Origin: JAABQG01 sp963726365
Lineage (GTDB): Bacteria; Pseudomonadota; Gammaproteobacteria; Burkholderiales; Burkholderiaceae_C
Assembly (NCBI GenBank): GCA_963726365.1
Contig: CAVSCI010000006.1
Coordinates: forward strand, 186,001 to 250,000
Reading direction: 5' to 3'
DNA length: 64,000 bases
The notes below the pieces were generated by a model that saw only the letters and a list, made by a program, of their open reading frames with translations, was not told where the DNA came from and made no database searches. Position numbers and translations under genes: made by a program. Positions 8,164 through 17,283 of the stretch are shown piece after piece (position 1 is the stretch's first letter; each line of letters opens with the position of its first letter).

Positions 8164-10599
8164 TCAGGGCGACAGCGTGAGGCGGGACTTCGCATGGGCT
8201 TCGACCTGCGCCGGGTTGAACCACCAGGGGCGTCGCTGGCCGGCCGCCCAGAGTTTGGCCTGGTCGTTCTGGTGCGGCTGGAAATGGCGCTCGTTCACAC
8301 CACCGGCCAGCACGGCCTCGATCTTGTCGGGGTCACCGAAGTCCACCACGAGCTGCATGGAGGCAAAGAAGTTCACGTCGTACGGCTTCTCGAAGTTGTA
8401 GACCCCGCGGTTCAGCGTCTCGCCGCTGCCCGAGCGCTCCAGCGTAAAGCCGCCCACCAGGCCCTGCCCCGCGCCGCTGCGCCGCAGCGGGCTCACGAAG
8501 CGCAACGTGTGCGCCTTGCCCCAGGCCCACGCGGCGATGTCCTTGCCCTGCAGCGCCTCGATGGAGGCGCGCGCGCGCGGCGCGGCGGCGCGGATCACGT
8601 CGGCCAGCGTCTCGCGCCTGTCCTTGGTGCGCACGTCGTCGAACCAGATCGAGTCCGGCGTGGACACCAGCGCGTCGAAGCGTTGCTGCCAGAAGTACCA
8701 GGTTGAGAGCATATCTTTGGTCAGGTCCTCGCCGAGCTTGTCGGCGAAGGTGCCGATGGCGATCTCGCGGTACAGCGCCTGGTAGACCAGCGGCGCCGCC
8801 TGCTCGGCGCGGTCCACGCCGTCCCACTTCGCCAGCAGGTCGGCCAGGTCGCGCTGCGCCGGGTCGTCCTTCAGCGCGGCGACGATGGCGCCGCGCAGCA
8901 CGTCGCTCTGCAGGTTGCGGTCGTCGCGCATCAACTTCCAGTGATCGTCCACCGTCATCTTCTTTGCCGCGCCCAGCACCTGGCCCATGCGGGCATATCG
9001 GTAGTCCGGCGCCACGTAGTTGGTGTAGTACCAGGGGTAGCCTTCGGGGCGGGTGTCGTTGTTGGCAGTGCCAACCCACGCACGCTCGGGGTTCATCATG
9101 CCAGGCATGCGGTCTTTGGGAATAAAACCGATCCAGTCATCGCTGCCGTCTGCCGGCGGCAAGCGGGGAAAGCCGCCATTGGCGCCCTTGCGAATCGGCA
9201 CCGCCCCACTGGCTCGGTGGGCGATGTTGCCTTTGTCATCGGCAAAGACGAAGTTGAACAGCAGCAGATCAATTTTTTGCACCGCACGGTCAAAGTCAGC
9301 AGCGTCCTTGGCTGTCAGCAGGCCCTCGATGCCCATTTGGGGGGACAGCACTTCGGCATCGGTGGTGCGCAACGCCAACATTTTGTCGCCATGGGTGCCC
9401 AGGCCGGCATGGTCGCTGACGATGGGGCCGCGTTTGGTGTAACGAATTTTGAGCTCTTGCTCGCGCATGCCACCGGGGGCTGATTTGTCCTTGATACGGA
9501 TGGTTTCCGTGACCACCTTGAAGGGCACGCCCTTGCCACCATCCAGATACTGGTTGGGATTGCTGGGGTCGATGCTTTCAACATACAAGTCCTGCACGTC
9601 GCCATAGGCATTGGTCACGCCGAACGCCACATGCTTGGTGCGTCCGACCAGAATGCCCGGCACGCCCGGATAGGCGGCGCCCACCGCTTGAATCTCGGGG
9701 GAGAACAGGCCTACAGGGTGCCAGGTGCCCGGCAACAGGCGGTTGTCCAGGTGGGGGTCATTGGCGACCATGGCCTTACCGGAAGCGGTACGCGCGGGGC
9801 CAACCGCCCAGTTGTTCGAGCCGAGGCCCTGCGGGCCCAGCGTCTCGGGGGCGATAGCCAGTTCACGCCATTTCAGATTCAGCTGGGCCATCTGCTGCGC
9901 GAGCGCGGGGTTGGCCTGTCCGGTGGCGGCGCTGGCAAGGGGCACCGTCTTCCAGTCGGGGTTGAGGGTGAGTGGGAAAATCTCCTGCGCACGGGTGGCG
10001 CCGATTTTGTCAACCAGCTCTTGCGCGATCACTTCCGCCTTGAAATTGGTGGCGTGGGTGTTGTAGCCGTAATGGACCAGCGTGACGATGTCGGCCACGT
10101 TCCAGGCGCGCGGTGTGATGCCGGCCAGTTTCAACTCGATCGGGTGATCGGCCGTATGGTCGGTGATATAGGCATTCACACCATCCACATAGTTCTGAAA
10201 AAAGGCCCGCGAGCTGGCATCGATCTTGGTGGCATGCACGTCGCCGTTGCGGCGCAGCCCGAGCACGCGCATACGGATGTCGCCAGGCAGCGCGTCGGCA
10301 CCAAAGGTGGCGGCCAGCTCGCCGCGCCAGCTGGCACGCAGCAGCTCCATCTGTAGCAAGCGGTTCTGCGCTGTGACGAAGCCTTGCGCGCGGAACAGGT
10401 CGGGCGTGTTGGCCGCGAAGATGTAGGGAATGCCGAGCTCATCGCGCAACACCTTGACCGGCGCCGTAAGGCCCGCAAGCTTCAGATCACCATCAACCTT
10501 GGGATGGCCGGCCGAACGCACCATCAGATAGCCGCCCAGCGCGGCGACGACAATTAACGCCAGCAGGCTCAGCACGATCCATTTCAGGGCTTTGCGCAT
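8164..10599 (-). CDS. penicillin acylase family Ntn hydrolase
   Basis: An 811-residue precursor of the penicillin/acyl-homoserine-lactone acylase family (peptidase S45). An N-terminal hydrophobic helix (residues 7-27) indicates export or anchoring. The alpha chain runs to about residue 260, where GLGSNNWAVGP provides the serine (S261) that becomes the beta-chain N-terminal nucleophile after autocleavage. The beta chain has NDPHLDN and GVTNAYGDVQDLY motifs. Such enzymes release acyl groups from amides, including N-acyl-homoserine lactones. The start ATG 10599 has a strong AGGAGATG site upstream. It heads a leftward operon with MaoC-like and DUF1345 genes and is divergent from the ABC1 kinase. 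Confidence 0.9.
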   Translation of the reverse strand: MRKALKWIVLSLLALIVVAALGGYLMVRSAGHPKVDGDLKLAGLTAPVKVLRDELGIPYIFAANTPDLFRAQGFVTAQNRLLQMELLRASWRGELAATFGADALPGDIRMRVLGLRRNGDVHATKIDASSRAFFQNYVDGVNAYITDHTADHPIELKLAGITPRAWNVADIVTLVHYGYNTHATNFKAEVIAQELVDKIGATRAQEIFPLTLNPDWKTVPLASAATGQANPALAQQMAQLNLKWRELAIAPETLGPQGLGSNNWAVGPARTASGKAMVANDPHLDNRLLPGTWHPVGLFSPEIQAVGAAYPGVPGILVGRTKHVAFGVTNAYGDVQDLYVESIDPSNPNQYLDGGKGVPFKVVTETIRIKDKSAPGGMREQELKIRYTKRGPIVSDHAGLGTHGDKMLALRTTDAEVLSPQMGIEGLLTAKDAADFDRAVQKIDLLLFNFVFADDKGNIAHRASGAVPIRKGANGGFPRLPPADGSDDWIGFIPKDRMPGMMNPERAWVGTANNDTRPEGYPWYYTNYVAPDYRYARMGQVLGAAKKMTVDDHWKLMRDDRNLQSDVLRGAIVAALKDDPAQRDLADLLAKWDGVDRAEQAAPLVYQALYREIAIGTFADKLGEDLTKDMLSTWYFWQQRFDALVSTPDSIWFDDVRTKDRRETLADVIRAAAPRARASIEALQGKDIAAWAWGKAHTLRFVSPLRRSGAGQGLVGGFTLERSGSGETLNRGVYNFEKPYDVNFFASMQLVVDFGDPDKIEAVLAGGVNERHFQPHQNDQAKLWAAGQRRPWWFNPAQVEAHAKSRLTLSP

Positions 10600-10733
10600 A
10601 GGAAATCATCTCCTGTTGTAATGGGCGGGCCGTTGAAAGGGCCACATCCGCCCCCTTATAAAGGCAGCGCCCGCCGCCGTCTGTCCAAGCCGTGACAGCC
10701 TGGTCGGAGCCGGCACGAACCAAGGATATCCGT

Positions 10734-12107
10734 TTGCAGGACGACAACACCCCCACCGCCCCAAGATCAACCGCGCCCACGCTCGCCGTGCCCAGCGGGC
10801 GCGGCTCGCGGCTGGCACGCATGGGCTGGATGGCCACGGGCATCGCCGGCGGCATGATGGCCGAAGGCGTGCGCCAGCTGGCCCAGGGCAATCGCCCCAA
10901 GATGAGCGACCTGCTGCTCACGCCGGCCAATGCACGCCGCGTCGCCGACCAGCTGGCCAAGCTGCGCGGCGCGGCGATGAAGGTCGGGCAACTGGTCTCC
11001 ATGGAGTCCGGCGACCTGCTACCGCCCGCGCTGGCCGAAATCCTCGCGCGCCTGCGCTCGGACGCCCGGGCCATGCCCAGAACCCAGGTGAAAGGCGTGC
11101 TCGACGCCCAGTGGGGCAAAGGCTGGGAGAAGCAGTTCAAGCATTTCTCGTACACGCCCATGGCGGCGGCCTCGATCGGGCAGGTGCACCGCGCGCAGGC
11201 CCGGGATGGGCGCGACATGGCCATCAAGATCCAGTACCCCGGCGTGCGCGAGAGCATCGACAGCGACGTGGACAACGTGGCCACGCTGTTCCGCATGTCT
11301 GGCCTGCTGCCGAAAGAAATGGACATCAAGCCGCTGCTGCGCGACGCCAAGCGCCAGTTGCACGATGAGGCCGACTACATCCGCGAGGGCGACTACCTGC
11401 ATCGCTACGGCGAACTGCTGTCCGACGCACCCGACTTTCTTTTGCCGCAGCGCCACGCCGACCTGACAACGCACAGCGTGCTGGCCATGTCGGTGGTGGG
11501 CGGCGAACCGGTCGAATCACTGGTCAATGCCCCCCAGGAAGATCGCGACCGCGTGATGACCCTGCTGTTTGCGCTGCTGCTGCGCGAGCTGTTCGAGTTC
11601 CGGCTGGTGCAGACCGACCCCAACTTCGCCAACTACCGCTACGACACCGAAACCCGGCAGCTGATCCTGTTGGACTTCGGCGCCACCCGCCCCTACAAGG
11701 CAACGATGGCCAACGAGTTCCGCCGGCTCATGAAAGGCGCGATCAGCGGCGACCGCGACATGATGGATTCGGCGGCCATGGCCATCGGCTACTACGACGC
11801 CGCCACGCAGGACCGGCACCGCCAGACCATCATTGACATGGGTGAGCTGGCCATCGAGCCTTTCACGCTGGAAGGCCCTTATGACTTCGGTACCAGCGAC
11901 GTCCTGCCCCGCCTGCGCGCCCGCGGCATCGAACTGGGCCTGGACCGGGATTTCTGGCAGATTCCCCCGTCCGACGCCATGCTGCTGCAACGCAAGTTCG
12001 GCGGCCTGTACCTGCTGGCGATCCGGCTGAAAGCCCGGGTGGACCTGCACGCACTGGCGCTGACCGGGCTGGCACCGCGCAAGCGCGCATCGCACCCGCC
12101 CGGCTGA
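10734..12107 (+). CDS. ABC1/UbiB (COQ8/ADCK) atypical kinase-like protein
   Basis: About 457 residues. The KxGQ motif (KVGQ, about residue 83), the alanine-rich loop AAASIGQVHRA (about 144-154), the lysine in AIKIQYPG, QTDPNFANY and the metal-binding LLDFGA identify the ABC1/UbiB family, which supports ubiquinone biosynthesis or lipid-related ATPase functions. The soluble short form lacks the C-terminal membrane helices of UbiB. TTG 10734 is chosen because AAGGA lies six bases upstream; GTG 10692 would add 14 residues but has no ribosome site. It is divergent from the acylase operon across a 134 bp gap. Confidence 0.88.
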   Translation: MQDDNTPTAPRSTAPTLAVPSGRGSRLARMGWMATGIAGGMMAEGVRQLAQGNRPKMSDLLLTPANARRVADQLAKLRGAAMKVGQLVSMESGDLLPPALAEILARLRSDARAMPRTQVKGVLDAQWGKGWEKQFKHFSYTPMAAASIGQVHRAQARDGRDMAIKIQYPGVRESIDSDVDNVATLFRMSGLLPKEMDIKPLLRDAKRQLHDEADYIREGDYLHRYGELLSDAPDFLLPQRHADLTTHSVLAMSVVGGEPVESLVNAPQEDRDRVMTLLFALLLRELFEFRLVQTDPNFANYRYDTETRQLILLDFGATRPYKATMANEFRRLMKGAISGDRDMMDSAAMAIGYYDAATQDRHRQTIIDMGELAIEPFTLEGPYDFGTSDVLPRLRARGIELGLDRDFWQIPPSDAMLLQRKFGGLYLLAIRLKARVDLHALALTGLAPRKRASHPPG

Positions 12108-12160
12108 CAACGGGCCGGGAGCCGCCAGACCCGCCGGCCGGGCTTGAAGGATTCTTTTTT

Positions 12161-12215
12161 GATAGCAAACAAAGACCATTCGACGCTGGCGTGGTGCAAA
12201 TAAAGCCTGAAATCT
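12161..12215 (+). repeat. dispersed ATAGC/GGCCAAAA element, copy 2
   Basis: GATAGC-N9-CCATTCGACGCTGG-N5-TGCAAATA. It begins directly after a run of six T behind the ABC1 gene and precedes the decayed GNAT fragment. Confidence 0.85.
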
Positions 12216-12325
12216 CCCGGAAAATGGCTGCGCTGGACCCTTGTAGGGGTGGACGTCGCTTGTGCAGCGGGAGCGGTCGTTGGGTACGCCTGCTCAATTT
12301 TCCGTCGATTCGGTGGTTAGTGCCA

Positions 12326-12555
12326 ATTACCTTGGTCGGCGTCCGTCCCTCTGCTAATGGCATTGGAGTTGGTCGCACGCTTCTATAACTGGCTGAAGCC
12401 GAAGCAAGGAGCCGGGGCATACCACGTTCTACCTTGCCACACACGAACTCATGCACGAGAACCGGACTCTGTATGCCCGAATCGGTCACGAGGAACACGC
12501 TCACCGTGTGGTCAATGGCTATCCACGCGTCCTTTTGCGAAAACAACAGCCATGA
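12326..12555 (+). pseudogene. GNAT acetyltransferase remnant
   Basis: Decayed C-terminal part of a GNAT N-acetyltransferase. One frame (about 12326-12388) reads VGVRPSANGIGVGRTLL, the acetyl-CoA-binding motif A with its V-P-x-G-x-G-x-G-R pattern. A second frame (about 12409-12555) reads TTFYLATHELMHENRTLY and then ARIGHEEHAHRVV before ending VLLRKQQP and a TGA at 12553. Between them the frame shifts, with a stop at 12394, and no N-terminal half is visible. It is followed within 10 bp by an attC-like site, as in an integron cassette. Pseudogene status is clear; assignment to GNAT rests on the two motif blocks. Confidence 0.7.
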
Positions 12556-12562
12556 AGCCGGC

Positions 12563-12616
12563 GCCTAGCCCGGCGCTCAACCTGACGCCTTGTGGCATCA
12601 GGGTATCTGGTTAGGC
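12563..12616 (+). other. attC-like recombination site (integron cassette 59-base element)
   Basis: Outer core GCCTAGC at 12563-12569 pairs with GTTAGGC at 12610-12616, the latter fitting the GTTRRRY consensus exactly. Inside, CCTGACGCC and GGCATCAGG form a nine-position stem (one G-T pair) closed by TTGT. The left spacer is longer than the right, the asymmetry expected of attC. It lies 8 bp after the stop of the GNAT remnant, the usual attC position. The RYYYAAC partner is imperfect (AGC for AAC). No integrase gene is present in the window. Confidence 0.6.
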
Positions 12617-12635
12617 GGCAAAGGCGCGATGCAGG

Positions 12636-13082
12636 CTACTTCGCTGAACTCAAACCATCGGGAAGCACGATGACTGCGGTATCGACATCATTGCCCTTGC
12701 GTTGCTCGAACTTCCATTGCCCGAGGCTATGCCATGTGACGCAATCCTCACCAGCTGGCGTGTTCGGGATTGGGAAGCTTGTGCAGTACGTATCTCCGAC
12801 GACACGGGCGGTCCCGCTCAGCTTCTCCGCCCAACCGTTTGGGCAACGAACGAAAAGCGTCCGACCGGCACCTTGAGAAACATTCAGAAGCACGCACTGA
12901 CTTGCCTTGTTTACTCCGGCATAGCTGAACTTGTCGTTCAGCCACGCCTGCAGTTGCGCACCTGTCACTTTGTCTCCGGCTGCCGGAGCCGACTGCGCAA
13001 GCGCCTGCGTTCCGACAGTACCGAGCACCATCGCTGCCATTGATGCAGCACTTGTCAACCAGAGTCGAAAAGTCATCTTCAT
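12636..13082 (-). CDS. small secreted protein of unknown function
   Basis: A 148-residue protein from ATG 13082, with an excellent AAGGAGG ribosome site. Residues 1-28 form a signal peptide ending near ALAQS. The mature part has four cysteines (SQCVLLNV, FVRCPNGW, DTYCTSF, EDCVTW), suggesting two disulphides, and aromatic motifs such as WAEKLSGTARVVGDTYC. It faintly recalls DUF995-type secreted proteins, but I do not recognise it firmly. It is convergent with the GNAT remnant and begins just beyond the attC-like site, so it may belong to the same accessory patch. Confidence 0.7.
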   Translation of the reverse strand: MKMTFRLWLTSAASMAAMVLGTVGTQALAQSAPAAGDKVTGAQLQAWLNDKFSYAGVNKASQCVLLNVSQGAGRTLFVRCPNGWAEKLSGTARVVGDTYCTSFPIPNTPAGEDCVTWHSLGQWKFEQRKGNDVDTAVIVLPDGLSSAK

Positions 13083-13576
13083 GGTCGCCTCCTTGGCTAA
13101 AAGAAGGCTAACCAATCTACGCCTGAGCAAGAGTCAAGTTCTGCGCTGGATCAAAAAAAGTGCACCGATAGCACACCAAGGAAAATCGCGCCTTCAGAGT
13201 TCAAGGAGTGCCAACATCACGATCCGCTGGTCCTACGGCAAGCTGCGCTTCCCTGCGCTCGGTCATTTTCAATGTCATGACTGCTTCGGAGCAAACTGAA
13301 CGACCGGAACCAGTCTTTTGCGGTAGTTCGATCAAGGTCTTTCGCGAGGGCACGAGACCGTGAAGTTGAGGCTCGATACGACGGCATGACGGTCAGAGCT
13401 ACGTGATTCATAGCGGGGGAACAGGGTCTCGCTTCACACCCCTCCGCCCCCATCACCCGATGCCGTGCCCAACCCCTTGAACATGATCGCGGCGACTGGG
13501 GCGGTGGCAAGCCCGTCACACAGGCCGATGATGATCGCCAGCGCGCAGACAGCGCGAAGTAGAGTAGTCCAATATT
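13083..13576. other. intergenic stretch without a convincing gene
   Basis: About 490 bp with no supported gene. Reading frames on both strands are short and lack ribosome sites. On the minus strand around 13441-13571 a short hydrophobic peptide (ALAIIIGLCDGLATAPVAA) could be a leftover of a membrane protein, but nothing extends it. The stretch lies in the accessory-looking region between the secreted protein and the DUF5666-like gene. Confidence 0.4.
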
Positions 13577-13634
13577 CATAGCAAATAATGACCATTCGGC
13601 GCTGGGGAGTGGCCAAAAGGATTCAAAATCTCCG
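13577..13634 (+). repeat. dispersed ATAGC/GGCCAAAA element, copy 3
   Basis: CATAGC-N9-CCATTCGGCGCTGG-N5-GGCCAAAA, followed by GGATTCAAAATC. One of the best matches to consensus. It lies about 50 bp upstream of the DUF5666-like gene. Confidence 0.85.
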
Positions 13635-13684
13635 ATTTCACCCCTTGGCGGGCCGCCCCCGCACCCGTTCACCGGAGTCCGTCC

Positions 13685-14311
13685 ATGATGTCAACCGCCC
13701 AACGCCTTGCCACCCTCGCCCTGTGCCTTGCAGCCAGCCTGTGCGCCGCGCAGACCGCGGCACCGGCCTCGCCTGCCACCCCCACGGTCCGGCTGCGCGG
13801 CATGGTCCAGGCCGTCACGCCGCAGACTCTGACGCTGAAGGAGCGCGGCGGCGAAGTGATCGAGCTGGCGCTGCCGGACAAGCTCGTGGTGGCCGAGGTC
13901 TACCCCATCGCCCTGGCCGACATCCAGCCCGGCAGCTTTATCGGCACGGCGGCGATGCCGCAGGCCGACGGCACCCAGCGCGCCATCGCCATTACCGTGT
14001 TTCCCGAATCCGCGCGCGGAACCGGCGAGGGCCACCGGCCCTTCGACCTGCAGCCGCAAAGCACCATGACCAACGCCACCGTGGCCGATGTCGTGGGCTC
14101 CGCCAGCGGCCGCACGCTGAAGCTGAAGTACAAAGAGGGCGAGAAGACGCTGGTGGTGCCAGCGGATGCCCCGGTCGTCACGTTCCGGCCAGCCGATCGC
14201 AGCCTGCTGGTGCCCGGTGCCAGCGTCTCGCTCTCGGCCCAGGTCATCGACGGCAAGCCCACGGCCCTGCGCATCAACGCCGGGCGCAACGGGTTCGCCC
14301 TGCCCTACTGA
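13685..14311 (+). CDS. DUF5666-like periplasmic protein
   Basis: A 208-residue exported protein: signal peptide at residues 1-23 (cleavage near LCA-AQ), then two similar beta-rich repeats, VRLRGMVQAVTPQTLTLKE and TVADVVGSASGRTLKLKYK. This pattern, a short OB-like domain around a metal- or polysaccharide-binding beta barrel, resembles DUF5666 proteins of proteobacteria. GGAG lies seven bases before ATG 13685. Its last 54 bp (from 14258) recur almost unchanged at 15891-15945 beyond the metallo-beta-lactamase gene, showing a rearrangement here. Confidence 0.75.
   Translation: MMSTAQRLATLALCLAASLCAAQTAAPASPATPTVRLRGMVQAVTPQTLTLKERGGEVIELALPDKLVVAEVYPIALADIQPGSFIGTAAMPQADGTQRAIAITVFPESARGTGEGHRPFDLQPQSTMTNATVADVVGSASGRTLKLKYKEGEKTLVVPADAPVVTFRPADRSLLVPGASVSLSAQVIDGKPTALRINAGRNGFALPY
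14258..14311 (+). repeat. direct repeat, left copy (3' end of the DUF5666-like gene)
   Basis: The coding end ALRINAGRNGFALPY-stop. It matches 15891-15945 with only a few substitutions and one extra base; the two copies lie about 1.6 kb apart in the same orientation. Confidence 0.85.
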
Positions 14312-14657
14312 TCCGCCGGCGGGCTCCAGGCGTTTTGCATGTACGGAATGCCAGCAGGGTAAGTACGTTGTTGTTCGCGACGAAGCAGGAGCACATTAAT
14401 CGTTGACAGGTGCACTCACCCGGCAAGCCACCTTCAGTTAGAGCCGGGAGACCGCCCAGTGATTGCCTGGTTCCCGCTCGGACCCGGTCTCTCTGGACCT
14501 CGCGAGCGCCATGAATTTGGCGAAAAGCAGAAACGGTTTGATGCTTCCCGAATTCGACCGCAGGAGTCCGAATCTCATTACCGCCTTTTGGGTCAATGAC
14601 GACCGCTCAAGAGTGGCAGGTACCTTTTGGCAAAGGTTGTCAAAAAGGAGACTAAAC
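14312..14657. other. 346 bp intergenic stretch upstream of the MBL-fold gene
   Basis: No gene or RNA recognised. An open frame continues upstream from the MBL-fold gene to 14463 but lacks a ribosome site and family similarity, so it is read as leader sequence. The stretch falls inside the segment bounded by the 55 bp direct repeat. Confidence 0.4.
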
Positions 14658-15791
14658 ATGGGCAAGTATCTGGGAAGTATTCCGCGCCGATCGCTTCTCG
14701 CCAGCGCGGCTGGCCTGGGCCTGATGGGGGGTATTTTCTCCAACATCCGAATCGCTGCCGCACAGCCGATGATGGGCGCACCGCCCGAGGTTGACCGGCT
14801 CGCCGTTCGTGTTGTCACCGATTCATACCAACACGCTCAGGCGGCCTCCGGCAAGTTCGGGGATGTGAGCGTGCAGCGCTACGCCGCCATCCCGGCACTG
14901 AACCTGCCCATGCCGCGTGTCCTGCACAGTGAATGGGGCCTGTCGCTTCACCTTGAGTCCGTGCGTGGCACCGAGACCCGGCAGATCCTGGTCGATTTCG
15001 GCTTTACCGGGCCAGCCATCAACAACAACCTCGAGATGCTGGGGATCGACCCGGCCAGGCTCGACGCGTTGGTGTTGACCCATGGTCACTACGACCACTT
15101 TGGGGGCATGGTGGGATTTCTGGCCGCTCACGGAAAGAAGCTGAAGAAGGACTTGCCGTTCTACCTCGGGGACGACGAATGCTTCTGCAGCCGGGAGACG
15201 GGCCCGGTCAACGCGCCTGTCAATTTCGGCGCCCTGGACCGCAAGGCAATCGTGGACGCCGGCCTTCGGGTCCTGTTCGCGGAGCGACCGTCCACGCTGG
15301 TGGATCACGGCTTCAGCACCGGATGGATTGCGCAGGAATCGTTCGAGAAGCCGATACCGCCCACACGCATGAAAGTCGGACTCCAGGGCGAAGGAATGGG
15401 CTGCGCGCCGGAGGGCTTGCCAGCGGCGAAGCGCACGCTCACCCTGGTGCCGGACGATTTCCAGCATGAGCGGGCCACCTGCTTCAACGTGAAGGGAAAG
15501 GGGCTCGTCGTGATGACATCCTGCGGACACCGGGGTATTGTGAATTCGGTCCGTAGCGCCATGAAGGTGTCCGGCATCAACAAAATTCACGCCGTCGTGG
15601 GCGGCTTTCACCTGATGCCGATGCCTGATGACTATGTTCGCAGCACGGTTGCGGCACTGAAGGAACTGAATCCCGATTTCCTCATACCGATGCATTGCAG
15701 CGGCAACACCTTGTACGAAATGGCCAAGCAGGAAATGCCGGGTCGGGTGCTCCTCAGTTCAACTGGAACACGCTTCGTTTTTGGGGCTTGA
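14658..15791 (+). CDS. exported metallo-beta-lactamase-fold hydrolase (COG1237-like)
   Basis: A 377-residue protein from ATG 14658 with AAGGAG upstream. Residues 9-35 (PRRSLLASAAGLGLMGG and on) look like a twin-arginine signal peptide ending at AAAQP. The zinc motif THGHYDHFGG gives H142, H144, D146 and H147; further metal ligands are likely in TSCGHRG and in GGFHLMP near the C-terminus. The arrangement matches the COG1237 group related to methanopterin-type synthase-like MBL proteins, whose bacterial members are of unknown function. It lies between two copies of a 55 bp repeat and looks inserted. Confidence 0.85.
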   Translation: MGKYLGSIPRRSLLASAAGLGLMGGIFSNIRIAAAQPMMGAPPEVDRLAVRVVTDSYQHAQAASGKFGDVSVQRYAAIPALNLPMPRVLHSEWGLSLHLESVRGTETRQILVDFGFTGPAINNNLEMLGIDPARLDALVLTHGHYDHFGGMVGFLAAHGKKLKKDLPFYLGDDECFCSRETGPVNAPVNFGALDRKAIVDAGLRVLFAERPSTLVDHGFSTGWIAQESFEKPIPPTRMKVGLQGEGMGCAPEGLPAAKRTLTLVPDDFQHERATCFNVKGKGLVVMTSCGHRGIVNSVRSAMKVSGINKIHAVVGGFHLMPMPDDYVRSTVAALKELNPDFLIPMHCSGNTLYEMAKQEMPGRVLLSSTGTRFVFGA

Positions 15792-15890
15792 AAGTCACAT
15801 CGCGGACGGTCATGCAGACGCTTGTGGAACCGGGGCGGACGGGACTCGCACCGGTCCCTCAGGGTCTGAAGCAAGCTGTCGCCCACCAGG

Positions 15891-15945
15891 CCCACGGCCC
15901 TGCGCATCAACGCCAGGTCGCAACGGCTTCGCCCTGCCCTACTGA
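15891..15945 (+). repeat. direct repeat, right copy (orphan 3' end of the DUF5666-like gene)
   Basis: Near-copy of 14258-14311 including the stop codon, without the rest of the gene. One extra A breaks the frame relative to the left copy. It lies between the MBL-fold gene and the end of the MFS gene. Confidence 0.85.
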
Positions 15946-15966
15946 CCGGCCACGCCTGACGCGGCG

Positions 15967-17179
15967 TCACACCATGCGGTCGCGCCGCGCCAGCGCCGGG
16001 AACAGCCGCAGCCACAGCGCTGCGACCAGCATCGTGCCGACGCCGCCCATCACCACCGATCCGACCGGGCCGAACAGCGCGGCGGTGGCGCCGGACTCGA
16101 ACTCGCCGAGCTGGTTGGACGCGCCGATGAAGATCGAATTGACCGCGGCGACGCGCCCGCGCATGGCGTCGGGCGTCTCGAGCTGCACCAGCGTCATGCG
16201 CGTCACCACGCTGATGTTGTCGGCCGCGCCGGTGATCGCCAGCGCCAGCAGCGACAGGCCGAAATGGGTGGACAGGCCGAACACCACCGTGGCCAGCCCG
16301 AACACCGCCACCGCCGCCAGCAGCTTGTGGCCGACGCGGCGCTGCAGCGGCCAGCGGGTCAGGACCAGCGACATGGCCAGTGCACCGAAGGCTGGCGCCG
16401 CGCGCAGCAGCCCCAGGCCCGCCGGGCCGGTGTGCAGGATGTCGCGCGCATAGATCGGCAGCAGCGCGGTGGCGCCGCCGAGCAGCACCGCGAACAGGTC
16501 CAGCGAAGTGGCGCCCAGCAGCAGCTTGTGCTGCCAGACAAAGGCCACGCCGGCCAGCACGGTGCGCACAGGTGGCCGACTCGGTGGACGGCTGGTGGCG
16601 GTAGCGCACCGCCAGCGTCAGCGCGCACGACAGCCCCAGCAGCACTGCGCAGCTGACATACACCGTGGAGGCCCCCGCTGCATAGAGCACGCCGCCCAGC
16701 GCCGGACCGCAGATCACGGCCGCCTGCACGCCGCTGGAGCTGATGGCGATGGCGCGCGGCAGCAGGGCCTGCGGCACCAGCAGGGGCGTGAGCGCCTGCT
16801 GGGCCGGCATCTGGAAGGCCCGCGCCACGCCCAGCACCACCGAGACGCCAAAGATCAGCTCGCGCGTGGCAAAGCCGCCCTGCGTGGCCGCCACCAGCAA
16901 GAGTGCCACCGCAGCCTGCGCCGCCATGCAGGCGGCGAAGATGCGGCCCCGGTGCAGCCGGTCGGCGACATGGCCGGCGGGCAGGGTCATCACCAGCGCG
17001 GGCACGAACTGGAACAGCCCGACCAGGCCCAGGTCCCAGGCGCTGGAAGTGATGTCGTACATGTGCCAGGCCACGGCCACCATCAGCATCTGGTTGGCGG
17101 TGATGCCGCCCAGGCGCGCCAGCCAGAAGCGCACGAACTGGCGTTGGGCCAGCAGGCTGGGCGGGGAAGTGTTCGGCAT
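15967..17179 (-). CDS. MFS exporter, EntS/MFS_3 type (one frameshift)
   Basis: About 403 residues if one frameshift is repaired. The N-terminal half (17179 down to about 16570) has NQMLMVAVAWHMYDITSSA, a hallmark of the MFS_3/EntS branch, and the loop HVADRLHRGRI. After RYRHQPSTESA the frame changes and continues as VRTVLAGVAFVWQHK to the stop at 15967, with TRMTLVQLETPDAMRGRV typical of the family. The break near 16570 is a single-base indel in a C-rich run, possibly a sequencing error. These carriers export siderophores or drugs; the substrate is unknown. Confidence 0.82.
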
Positions 17180-17283
17180 CGGTCGAGCTTAGCAGCGCCG
17201 GGGCGTCCCTGGCCGCGGCCTCGACAGCACTGCGCCCCCCGCACGCTGTCGCAAGGAAACCGGTTCGGGGATCGCCGGATGCC

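Noticed and set aside
13217..13672. 151-codon frame on the minus strand
   Set aside because: No ribosome site, no family features, contains the dispersed repeat; treated as noncoding.
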